64,000 nt of DNA, taken from contig NZ_SFCC01000019.1 in assembly GCF_004214935.1 (NCBI RefSeq), forward strand, positions 1 through 64,000, written 5' to 3'. The position numbers were made by a program, and so were the translations under genes. Under the pieces are notes generated by a model. The model worked only from the letters and a program-made list of their open reading frames with translations, had not been told where the DNA came from and searched no databases. The number at the start of each line of letters is the position of its first letter. The first letter of the stretch is position 1. This document shows, piece by piece, positions 1 to 7,711 of this stretch. This stretch comes from Amycolatopsis suaedae (GTDB taxonomy: Bacteria > Actinomycetota > Actinomycetes > Mycobacteriales > Pseudonocardiaceae).

Positions 1-103
1 GCCTGATCAGACCGGTGACAAACTCGATGGTGGACTTCGATACCGGCAGGGCGCTCTGGTAGACAGTGGGGCCGGAGCCCTCAGAGTGCTGATCTTGGGT
101 CAC
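1..103 (-). CDS. Transposase N-terminal part (cut by window edge)
   Basis: Reading leftward from a GTG at 103-101, the frame stays open to the window edge and gives about 34 residues, including ALPVSKSTIEFVTGLIR. This resembles the N-terminus of IS5-like DDE transposases of actinobacteria, where a similar stretch precedes the helix-turn-helix region. The base composition at the third codon position is high in this frame. The rest of the gene lies outside the window, so no catalytic residues can be checked. A rival reading is a plus-strand tail ending at 62, which shares the same GC-rich codon position, but its protein looks less convincing. Confidence 0.5.
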   Translation of the reverse strand, partial: MTQDQHSEGSGPTVYQSALPVSKSTIEFVTGLIR

Positions 104-128
104 ATCTTGATCAACATCTGAGGGCTCC
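74..128. repeat. Inverted repeat around the transposase start codon
   Basis: GGAGCCCTCAGA at 74-85 and its exact complement TCTGAGGGCTCC at 117-128 form a 12-bp stem, with a second short pairing (TGATC at 90-94 with GATCA at 109-113) inside it. The transposase start GTG lies in the loop region. A transcript entering from outside the element would fold this hairpin over the start, as known for several IS families that block read-through expression. It could also act as a terminator. Confidence 0.6.
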
Positions 129-291
129 ACCTCGTTCCAGCGAGCACCGCTGACACCCCTCCACCCCGTTCCCGCGCAACGGTTACCGCGAATGTCACCG
201 CACTGACCAGCACAATCAGGATGAAAAATCCCCATTGGGGGACCTTGCCGGGCGGCCGGGAACGTACCTCGCGCGGCGGGCGGTGACGCAT
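100..291 (-). CDS. Small single-span membrane protein, probably truncated by the IS
   Basis: This 63-residue frame starts at ATG 291-289, with GGAG about eight bases upstream. It has a basic, proline-rich N-terminus and one clear membrane segment (WGFFILIVLVSAVTFAVTVA, residues 20-39), followed by a short basic tail. The last residues (after GTRW) are encoded inside the putative IS end, so the native C-terminus may have been lost when the element inserted. It is divergent from the baseplate operon, with only 52 bp between the start codons, so the promoters overlap. I do not recognise a family. Confidence 0.45.
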   Translation of the reverse strand: MRHRPPREVRSRPPGKVPQWGFFILIVLVSAVTFAVTVARERGGGVSAVLAGTRWSPQMLIKM

Positions 292-343
292 CGGTGGCGC
301 TCCTGGGATCACATAGGCGCAGGACGAGCATGGAGAGTGCGGC

Positions 344-871
344 ATGACCACGAAATCGGGCACCACCAAGTTCACCGGCAAGTACCGCGGCTCGGTGGTG
401 TCGAACACCGACCCGCTGCGGCGGGGCAGGCTGCTGGTGAAGGTGAGCGAGGGCCTCGGCGAGCTGCCCGCGTTCTGGGCCGAGGCCGCGACACCGCTGG
501 CCGGGCTGCAGAGCGGCATGTTCGTCACCCCGCAGCCGAACGCCGGCGTCTGGGTCGAGTTCGAGAAGGGCGATCTGGGCAGTCCGGTGTGGACCGGGTT
601 CTGGGCGGGCAGCCAGCTGGACACCCCGGCCGAGGCGCACCTGTCGCCCGGCGTTCCGTCGGTGGTGCTGGCGACCTCGCCGCTGAACGTCATCTCGATC
701 AACGACAAACCGGGTCCGGCACCGGGCGGGATCATGCTGCGGCACGGGACGGCGTTCATCGCCATCAACGACACCGGCATCCAGATCTCCAACGGCCAGG
801 GCGCCACGATCATCCTCGGCCCCGGCCCGTTGATCAACGTCAACGGCGGCGCTCTCACGGTGCTGAGCTGA
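344..871 (+). CDS. Baseplate assembly protein V / gp5-like spike OB protein
   Basis: The 175-residue protein matches the short baseplate V family. Residues 10-90 form the OB-fold segment (GKYRGSVVSN at the start, then GVWVEFEKGD and WTGFWAG), and the C-terminal part has short repeating beta-strand stretches ending in INVNGGAL. In contractile tails this protein forms the hub or stem of the central spike. It is far shorter than full VgrG proteins and lacks the large gp27-like portion. A GGAG lies about eight bases before the ATG. It is the first gene of the operon and its stop overlaps the next start by one base. The family call is firm; the role in an extracellular injection system is inferred from the neighbours. 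Confidence 0.85.
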   Translation: MTTKSGTTKFTGKYRGSVVSNTDPLRRGRLLVKVSEGLGELPAFWAEAATPLAGLQSGMFVTPQPNAGVWVEFEKGDLGSPVWTGFWAGSQLDTPAEAHLSPGVPSVVLATSPLNVISINDKPGPAPGGIMLRHGTAFIAINDTGIQISNGQGATIILGPGPLINVNGGALTVLS

Positions 872-1206
872 TGCCCGGCTTCCTTGTCCACAGTGGACCA
901 GCCGTCACCTGCGTGCACGCCGGTCCGATGGTGGCCGTGCCGTCGACGCCGCCGAGGGTGACCGTCGGCGGGTTTCCGGTCGTCCCGGCCGCCGACGTGA
1001 TGACCGTCCCCGAGTGCCCGGCGAAGGTCTGCAAGGTGATCGTGTGGGAGAACTTCTCCACCCGCGTGCTGGTGAACGGTCAGCCGATCGCGTTGCAGCT
1101 GACCCCGCCGCCGAGCAACGCCAACGGCCTGTGCGTTCCGCCCGCGCCGCCGGTCAAGGTGCCCGCACTGACGGCGGCTCTCCAAATCCGTGTGCTGGCG
1201 ATATGA
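871..1206 (+). CDS. PAAR-like spike tip protein
   Basis: This 111-residue protein starts at an ATG that overlaps the previous stop (TGATG). It is rich in Pro, Val and Gly, with evenly spaced beta-strand motifs such as PRVTVGGFPVV and STRVLVNGQPIAL, and a conserved-looking Cys pair around PECPAKVCK. This layout fits PAAR-like proteins that cap the spike of contractile injection machines, and the position directly after the OB spike gene supports it. Sequence similarity to classical PAAR repeats is weak, so the call rests partly on context. Cys-rich PAAR tips usually bind one metal ion; the Cys residues here could do so, but this is inference. Confidence 0.6.
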   Translation: MPGFLVHSGPAVTCVHAGPMVAVPSTPPRVTVGGFPVVPAADVMTVPECPAKVCKVIVWENFSTRVLVNGQPIALQLTPPPSNANGLCVPPAPPVKVPALTAALQIRVLAI

Positions 1207-1215
1207 GGCGTGACA

Positions 1216-1572
1216 ATGCAGATTGACTTCCCGTTCCACATCGACGCGCGCGGCCGCGTCGCCGAGACCGGCCGCGACGACCACATCCGCGACCTCATCG
1301 AGCAGCTGCTGTTCACCAGCCCCGGCGAGCGGGTGATGCGGCCCGACTTCGGGTGCGGCCTGCTGGACCTGGTGTTCGAACCCAACAGCCCGGAGATGGC
1401 CGCGACGTTACAGGTCAGCGCGGAGGGCGCGCTGCAGCGCTGGCTCGGCGACCTGATCACCGTGCGGGAACTGGTGGTCACCGCCGAGGAGTCCACCGTC
1501 ACCGTGCGGGTCCGGTACGTCGTGATCGAGACCGGCGAGCAACGCGACGAGCTGATCGAAGGAGGCGCGTGA
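1216..1572 (+). CDS. gp25/GPW-like baseplate wedge protein
   Basis: The 118-residue protein is a typical member of the gp25 (lysozyme-like baseplate) family. It has the hallmark segment IRDLIEQLLFTSPGERVMRP followed by DFGCGLLDLVFEPNS, with a C-terminal half that alternates strands (VRVRYVVIETGE). These proteins lock the baseplate wedge onto the hub; despite the family name no muramidase activity is expected. I chose ATG 1216 over GTG 1210 because GAGG at 1205-1208 is then about seven bases away. It overlaps the next gene by one base, which indicates translational coupling. Confidence 0.88.
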   Translation: MQIDFPFHIDARGRVAETGRDDHIRDLIEQLLFTSPGERVMRPDFGCGLLDLVFEPNSPEMAATLQVSAEGALQRWLGDLITVRELVVTAEESTVTVRVRYVVIETGEQRDELIEGGA

Positions 1573-4409
1573 TGGCGTGCCGCACGGACCAGCGCAGGGC
1601 CAGGGCCCGCGCCGAAGGCTACAACGGCATCGACGCCGTCAACGTCAGCGAGGACGGCCGCACCGTCACGGTGATCTTCTTCGGCTCGGTCCCCGACGAC
1701 CTGACCGCGGCGAACTTCCACATCACCGGCGGGAAGCGGGTCACCGGCATCGAGGTGGTCGACGTCGTGCACTGCGGCCACGAGGACCCCGAACTGGAGG
1801 ACCGGGCGCGGCTCACCGTCGACCGGCCGGGCGACTTCTCCACCTACCTGCTCTCGGTCGTCGAGGCCGACTCGCGGGGCAGGCCGGGCACCGAGCCCTA
1901 CCCCGGTTTCGACCCGCGTTACGCCGCGGCCGAGTTCGTGTTCACCGCACCCTGCCACGAGGTCGACTGCGCCCCGGCGCCCGCGGCGGAACCGCCGGAC
2001 GAACCGGGTCCGGAAATCGACTACCTCGCCAAGGACTACGCCTCCTTCCGGCAGCTGATGTTCGACCGGCTGACGCTCACCATGCCGAACTGGACCGAGC
2101 GGCACGTGCCCGACGTCGGCGTGGCACTGGTCGAGCTGCTGGCCTACGAGGGCGAGCGGCTGAGCTACCGGCAGGACGCCGTCGCCACCGAGGCCTACGT
2201 CGACACCGCGCGGCTGCGGACCTCGGTGCGCAGGCACGTCCGGCTGGTCGACTACCCGATGCACGACGGCTGCGCCGCGCGGGCGTGGATCTCCGTCGAG
2301 GTCGACGCGGCCGTGGCGCTGGACGCGGGAAAGTACCGGTTCGCCACGCTCCCGGCGTCGTTCCTGCCGGAGAGCAAGGGCGTGGTCCAGGAACGCGACC
2401 TGGACCGGCGGGACACACCGCCACACGAGATCTTCGAGCCGGTGACCGACGAGCGGATCGAGCTGCGGCCGGAACACAACCGGATTCCACTGTGGACATG
2501 GGGCGACACGGACTGCGTCCTGCCGGAGGGAACGACGTCGGCGACGCTGGCCGACGGCACCGAGGACTGCCGCGTGCTGCGGCTGAAGCCGGGCGACGTG
2601 CTGCTGTTCGAGGAGGTCCGGGGCGCGCGGACCGGCGCCGAGGCCGACGCCGACCACACGCACAAGCAGGCGGTCCGGCTGGTCTCGGTCACCGAGGCGA
2701 CCGACGAGCTGTACTGCCGGCCGGTGCTGGAGGTGACCTGGGCCGAGCGCGACGCGCTCCGGTTCCCGCTGTGCGTGCGGGCCCGGGGCGGTCCAGAGTG
2801 CGAGGACCTGGAGGTCGCGGTGGCCCGCGGCAACATCGTGCTCGCCGAGCACGGCCGGACGATGCCCGCCGAATGCCTCGGCGAGGTGCCGGGGCCGGAG
2901 GCCGGTGAGCCCGGTTGCCCGGACCCGCCGGACTTCGGCTGCCCGGACGTGACCGTTCCGGCCACCCGACCCGCCTACCCGCCGCTGCCGGTGCGTTACC
3001 GGCCGGTGCTCGGCGAGCGGCCGGTGACGCAGAGCGCGCCGTTCCCGGAGACCGCCGACGTCGCGGCCGCCCAGGCCCGCCGGCTGGCCGGGCTGCCCGG
3101 CCGCACCCGGAACGAGGTACACCGGTTGTGGCGCAAGGCAGGCCGCGAGGAACTGTCCGAAAAGGACATCGAGTACCTGACGATCGTGTTCGGCGCGGAC
3201 GTCCTGCGCCGCGTCGAGCTGACCGAGCACCCGCGGCGGGCACTGCGCACGCTGCTGGCCCGGTTCGACAGCCTGCTGGAACGCAAGCTGGAGCGGCTGG
3301 CCGAGCTGGTCCGCCGGGCCAGGTCCGGCTATCTGCTCGACGCCGGCGACGAGGGCTGGGAGATCGGCCAGACCTGGGGCAAGGACGAGGGCAACGCCCT
3401 CGATCCCGCCCTCCCGGTGTTCCGCGGGCCCGCGGCGCTGGCGATCCCGGCCCAGCCCAGGGCGGCGCTGCCGGCCCTGCGGGTCGAGGACGAGCACGGC
3501 CAGGTCTGGCTGCCACGCCGGGACCTGCTCGACAGCGGCCCGGCCGACCGGCACTTCGTCGGTGAGACCGACGACGAAGGGCGCATGTCGCTGCGGTTCG
3601 GCGACGGCCGCAACGGGCTGGCACCGTACCCGGGCTTGACGCTGACCGCGCGCTACCGCGTCGGCAACGGCGTCGCGGGCAACGTCGGCAGGGACGCCGT
3701 CGCCAGGCTGGTGCTGCGTGACGTCGCGGGGGTGGCGGTGTCGCGGGTGCGTAACCCGCTGCCCGCAGCCGGCGGGGTCGATCCCGAGCCGGTCGCCGAC
3801 GTCCGGCAGGTGGCCGCGCAGGAGGCCAGGCACCGGCTGCTGCGGGCGGTGGCCGCGGAGGACTACGCGGAACTGGCCGGCCGGACGCCGGGGGTCCAGC
3901 GGGCCGCGGCGGACCTGCGCTGGACGGGCAGCTGGTACGAGGCCCGCGTGGCCGTCGACCCGCTCGGCGCCGACGTCGCGCCGGACGAGCTGCTCGACGA
4001 GGTGCGGGACGGCCTGCACCGTTACCGCCGGATCGGCCACGACCTGGCCGTCGTCACGGCGACGCTGGTGCCGCTGGACCTCGCGCTGCGGGTCGAGGTC
4101 CAGCCCGGCTACCTGGCCGGGCACGTCCGCGAGGCCGCGCGCCGGGCGCTGGAGGCCGACTTCGAGCCGGACGACCTGACGTTCGGCACCCCGGTGCGGG
4201 TGAGCCGGATCGTGGCGACCGCGGCGGCTGTCGCCGGAGTGCGCAGGGTCGCGGTCACCCGGCTGCGGCGGTTGTTCGGCCCCGCCGACGACAAGGTGCT
4301 CGCCGACGGCGTGCTGCCGATTCGCGCGCTCGAGGTGGCGCAACTGGACAACGACCCCAGCCGGCCGGAGAACGGCCGCATCGAGCTGGACGTGAGGGGC
4401 GGAAGATGA
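1572..4409 (+). CDS. Putative baseplate assembly protein (J-like), first copy
   Basis: The 945-residue protein belongs to the large baseplate-assembly family found in tail-like clusters of actinobacteria and cyanobacteria. Key segments are IDYLAKDYASFRQLMFDRL near residue 150, which begins the J-like region, and SLRFGDGRNGLAPYPG with ARYRVGNGVAGNVG around residue 675, a motif shared with the next gene. The C-terminal third (about 720-945) resembles baseplate J proteins. It would form the wedge or outer baseplate ring. An N-terminal beta domain (about 1-140) precedes the J part. The start ATG overlaps the gp25 stop, and the stop overlaps the following ATG by four bases. Confidence 0.85.
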   Translation: MACRTDQRRARARAEGYNGIDAVNVSEDGRTVTVIFFGSVPDDLTAANFHITGGKRVTGIEVVDVVHCGHEDPELEDRARLTVDRPGDFSTYLLSVVEADSRGRPGTEPYPGFDPRYAAAEFVFTAPCHEVDCAPAPAAEPPDEPGPEIDYLAKDYASFRQLMFDRLTLTMPNWTERHVPDVGVALVELLAYEGERLSYRQDAVATEAYVDTARLRTSVRRHVRLVDYPMHDGCAARAWISVEVDAAVALDAGKYRFATLPASFLPESKGVVQERDLDRRDTPPHEIFEPVTDERIELRPEHNRIPLWTWGDTDCVLPEGTTSATLADGTEDCRVLRLKPGDVLLFEEVRGARTGAEADADHTHKQAVRLVSVTEATDELYCRPVLEVTWAERDALRFPLCVRARGGPECEDLEVAVARGNIVLAEHGRTMPAECLGEVPGPEAGEPGCPDPPDFGCPDVTVPATRPAYPPLPVRYRPVLGERPVTQSAPFPETADVAAAQARRLAGLPGRTRNEVHRLWRKAGREELSEKDIEYLTIVFGADVLRRVELTEHPRRALRTLLARFDSLLERKLERLAELVRRARSGYLLDAGDEGWEIGQTWGKDEGNALDPALPVFRGPAALAIPAQPRAALPALRVEDEHGQVWLPRRDLLDSGPADRHFVGETDDEGRMSLRFGDGRNGLAPYPGLTLTARYRVGNGVAGNVGRDAVARLVLRDVAGVAVSRVRNPLPAAGGVDPEPVADVRQVAAQEARHRLLRAVAAEDYAELAGRTPGVQRAAADLRWTGSWYEARVAVDPLGADVAPDELLDEVRDGLHRYRRIGHDLAVVTATLVPLDLALRVEVQPGYLAGHVREAARRALEADFEPDDLTFGTPVRVSRIVATAAAVAGVRRVAVTRLRRLFGPADDKVLADGVLPIRALEVAQLDNDPSRPENGRIELDVRGGR

Positions 4410-7400
4410 CGGTCAACGCCAAGGGATGCGGCTGCGGGTGTGACGGTGTCGACACGGAGACACCGCGCAGCACGCACAACCGGCCGGGGCTGTCCGCGCT
4501 GCGGTACCGCGTGGGCACCCATCCGGCGTTCGCGCGGTCGATGCGGGCGAGGCTGTCCAGCCGCGAGGCGCTCCTGCCGCTGACCACTAGGGAGCCCGAC
4601 GACCCTGCCATCGCACTGCTGGACAGCTGGGCGGTCGTCGCCGACGTGCTGACGTTCTACCAGGAGCGGATCGCCAACGAGGGCTACCTGCGCACGGCCA
4701 CCGAGCAGCGGTCGCTGGACCACCTGGGCGCGCTGGTCGGCTACACGCCACGGCCCCCGCTGGCCGCGAGCACCTACCTCGCCTACACGGTCGCGGACAA
4801 GGAGCGGACGGTCGTCCCGGCCGGATCGGCGGTCCGGAACACCCCCGGCCAGAACGCGCTGCCGCAGACCTACGAGACGTCCGAGGAACTGGCCGCACGG
4901 GGCGAGTGGAACTCGCTGGCGGTCCGGCGTACCGATCCGCCCGGGCTGGTCTACGCCCGCCCCGACGAGGACGTGCCGGGCAACGCCCACCGCGTGCCGT
5001 CGCTGACGTTGAAGGGGACCACGGCCAACCTCACCGCGGGCGACCGGCTGCTGATGCTGTTCGGCGACCCGGTGTCCGACACCGACCGCCGCGCGGTCGT
5101 GCGGACGGTGTTCTCGGCCAAGCCCGACTTCGACGCCGACACCACGGCGGTCGCGCTGGTCAGCGAACTGGACCAGTTCGCCGCCGCCGTCCTGACGGCA
5201 CGGACGGCCGTCGACAAGGCCGTCAAGGACGCGCCGAATGGGGCGGAGGTGGCGCACGTGGTCCAGAACGAGCTGACCCCGCTCGGCGCACTGCTCACCC
5301 CGCAACTGCTTCCCGAGGCGGTGTTCACCAACACGATCCCGGCGCGGCTGGACCGGCTGGCGGAGATCTCGGCGCTGGCGGAGATCCACCTGTCGTGCAC
5401 GGTCCGCAAGTGGATGAACGACCAGGTGGCGAACGTGATCGGCACGGTCGGCGAGGTCGTCGCGCGGGCCGCCGTCCTGACCCGCCGCAACGACCTCGAG
5501 ATGGATCAGCTGATCGAGCTGGCCGAGGACACGCTGTGCCCGCCGGAACAGGGCGGGGGCAGCAAGCTCGCCGCGAGCGTGGACCTCGACGACGACTGTG
5601 GCTGCGGCTGCGAGCCCGATCCGGAGAACTGCGACCGCGCCACCGCGCTCGTCGCGCTCACGCCGATGCTGGAACGGCTGCGCCGCCCGCCCGCCCGACC
5701 ACCGCGCAAGGCCCGCGACGTCGAGCCGGACCTGGCGGAGCTGTACCGGCCCGACTCCGACGTGCACCCGAAGCTGCTGGCGACCGCGCAGCCGCGGATC
5801 GAGGCGAACCTGCACACGGCGTGGCGCAACCAGCGCATCACCCGGCCGCCCGCGCTGGCCGACCTGCAGGCGATGCGGGTCAAGGCGAAGATCGGCTCGG
5901 TGCCGGATTCCGGTGGCGGGGTCGGTGTCGCGGCCGCGCCGACGACCGAACTGCGGCTGGACACTGTCTATCCGGCGATCGTGCCCGGCACGTGGGTGGT
6001 GCTGGAGACGGACAAGACCCACGTGCTGCGGGTCGTCGGCGTGCGGCAGGCCCTGCTACCGGTGACGGTCGGGGAGGAGGAGGTCGGCACCGCACCGGTG
6101 ACCGTCGTCGAGGTCGATCGCGCCGTGGAGCAGCCCGCGGTCGGTGATCTGGTCTTCGCGCAGGGCGAGTCGCAGACGGTGCTCGGCGAGCCCATCCGAA
6201 CCCCGGTCGGCGGCAGGGAGATCGAGCTGGCCCGGCTGTACGACGGCCTGCGGCCGGGCCGCTGGCTCGTGGTGTCCGGCGAGCGGACCGACATCCCGCA
6301 CACCAGCGGCATCACCGCGGCGGAACTGGTGATGCTCGGCGGGATCCGGCAGTGGGTGGACGCCACCAAGCCCGGCGACACCGTGCGCACCAGCCTGCTG
6401 CTGACCACCCCGCTGTCCTACACCTACGCACGCGACAGCGTGGTGATCAACGCCAACGTGGTGGAGGCGACGCAGGGGGAGACCCGCGACGACGTGCTGG
6501 GCAGCGGCGACGCCGCTGTCGGCGGGCAGGCGTTCGCCCTGCGGCAGACGTCGGCGGACAACCCGCTGACCTGGCTGCCCGCCCCGAATCCCTCCGGTGC
6601 CGAGGAGACGCTCACCGTGCGGGTGGGCGGCGTGGAGTGGCGTCGTACCGAGGCGCCGCTGCTGGCCGGCCCGACCGAGCACGTCTACTCGCTCGGCCGC
6701 GGTGACGTCGTCAGGTTCGGCGACGGCGTGCACGGCGCCCGGCTGCCCAGCGGCACCGAGAACGTCACCGCGCGCTACCGCACCGGCGCGGGCAGGTCCG
6801 GGAACGCGCCCGCGGGCAGCGTCAACCAGCTGTCCAGCCAGCCACTGCACGTCCAGGCGGTGACCAACCCGGTCCCGGCGACCGGCGGCGCGGACGGCGA
6901 CCGCCCGGGGGACGCGCGGGTCACCACGCCGCTGCGGATGCGGGCACTCGACCGGCTGGTCTCGGTACGCGACTACGAGGACTTCACCCGTGCCCGCGCC
7001 GGAATCGGCAAGGCCGCCGCCCGCAAGCTGCTCGACGGCGGCCGTCAGGTCGTGCACGTGACGATCGCCGGAACCGGCGACGTCCCGATCGACCCGGCGT
7101 CGGCGCTGATGGCGGGGCTGGAGACGGCGCTGCTGCGTTACGGCGACCTCGGGGTTCCGGTGCGCGTGGACGTCCGGCAACTGGTCACGCTGGTGATCCG
7201 GGCCGGGGTCAAGCTCCTGCCGGAGTACTCGTGGGACCTCGTGGAGCCCGCGGTCCGGGCCGCCCTGCTGGCGGAGTTCGGCTTCGACCGGCGCGAGCTC
7301 GGCCAGTCGGCGTTCCTGAGCGAGGTGTTCGCCACCGTGCAGCGGGTTCCCGGCGTGGACTACGTGGACGTCGACACCCTCGCCGGTGTGCCGGGCGACG

Positions 7401-7711
7401 CGAGCCCGGTCGACCTGGCCACGCTGCTGGGCCGCCTGGAGGGCGCCGCCGACTGCGTGCCTGCCCCGCCCGCCCGGTTCCGGGAGCGGCACACGAGGGT
7501 ACGCCGTCGCAGCGACAGCTTCCCGGAAACGCTCACCCAGGTGGCCCGCCGGACCGGGCTGACCGTGCTCGAACTGCTGCGGCTCAACCCGTCGCTGACC
7601 AGGTTCGACGTCGGCACCCGGCTGACCGTCGCCAGCGGCGTGGTGCCCGCGCAGCTGGCCGTGCTCCCGCCCGGCCTTCCCGAGGCCCTGATGCTGAGGA
7701 GGATCCCGTGA
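4406..7711 (+). CDS. Putative baseplate assembly protein (J-like), second copy with LysM-like end
   Basis: At 1101 residues this is the larger of two adjacent J-like baseplate proteins. The shared motif appears as VVRFGDGVHGARLPSG with ARYRTGAGRSGNAP near residue 770. The C-terminus (about 1025-1080) contains FPETLTQVARRTGLTVLEL and LNPSLTRFDVGTRLTV, which matches a LysM repeat. This could let the baseplate hold peptidoglycan or another baseplate part. Two unusual Cys clusters are present: CGCGCDG at residues 8-14 and DDCGCGCEPDPENC near residue 395. They look able to bind metal, but no known site type is recognised. It overlaps both neighbours by four bases. Confidence 0.85.
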   Translation: MTVNAKGCGCGCDGVDTETPRSTHNRPGLSALRYRVGTHPAFARSMRARLSSREALLPLTTREPDDPAIALLDSWAVVADVLTFYQERIANEGYLRTATEQRSLDHLGALVGYTPRPPLAASTYLAYTVADKERTVVPAGSAVRNTPGQNALPQTYETSEELAARGEWNSLAVRRTDPPGLVYARPDEDVPGNAHRVPSLTLKGTTANLTAGDRLLMLFGDPVSDTDRRAVVRTVFSAKPDFDADTTAVALVSELDQFAAAVLTARTAVDKAVKDAPNGAEVAHVVQNELTPLGALLTPQLLPEAVFTNTIPARLDRLAEISALAEIHLSCTVRKWMNDQVANVIGTVGEVVARAAVLTRRNDLEMDQLIELAEDTLCPPEQGGGSKLAASVDLDDDCGCGCEPDPENCDRATALVALTPMLERLRRPPARPPRKARDVEPDLAELYRPDSDVHPKLLATAQPRIEANLHTAWRNQRITRPPALADLQAMRVKAKIGSVPDSGGGVGVAAAPTTELRLDTVYPAIVPGTWVVLETDKTHVLRVVGVRQALLPVTVGEEEVGTAPVTVVEVDRAVEQPAVGDLVFAQGESQTVLGEPIRTPVGGREIELARLYDGLRPGRWLVVSGERTDIPHTSGITAAELVMLGGIRQWVDATKPGDTVRTSLLLTTPLSYTYARDSVVINANVVEATQGETRDDVLGSGDAAVGGQAFALRQTSADNPLTWLPAPNPSGAEETLTVRVGGVEWRRTEAPLLAGPTEHVYSLGRGDVVRFGDGVHGARLPSGTENVTARYRTGAGRSGNAPAGSVNQLSSQPLHVQAVTNPVPATGGADGDRPGDARVTTPLRMRALDRLVSVRDYEDFTRARAGIGKAAARKLLDGGRQVVHVTIAGTGDVPIDPASALMAGLETALLRYGDLGVPVRVDVRQLVTLVIRAGVKLLPEYSWDLVEPAVRAALLAEFGFDRRELGQSAFLSEVFATVQRVPGVDYVDVDTLAGVPGDASPVDLATLLGRLEGAADCVPAPPARFRERHTRVRRRSDSFPETLTQVARRTGLTVLELLRLNPSLTRFDVGTRLTVASGVVPAQLAVLPPGLPEALMLRRIP

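Larger units (their letters stand above)
1..128. mobile_element. Probable end of an insertion sequence
   Basis: The transposase-like start codon at 103 lies only about 25 bases inside a sequence that reads GGAGCCCTCAGA inward from position 128, which is where the terminal inverted repeat of an IS would be expected. The boundary near 128 is inferred. The other end and any target duplication lie outside the window. Confidence 0.4.

Noticed and set aside
1080..4343. Very long open frame on the minus strand opposite the baseplate genes
   Set aside because: It is a GC-rich shadow: composed mainly of Arg, Pro, Ala and Gly, lacks domains, and lies opposite a gene with clear family motifs. Similar shadows opposite soxA, fdsA and others were left out.
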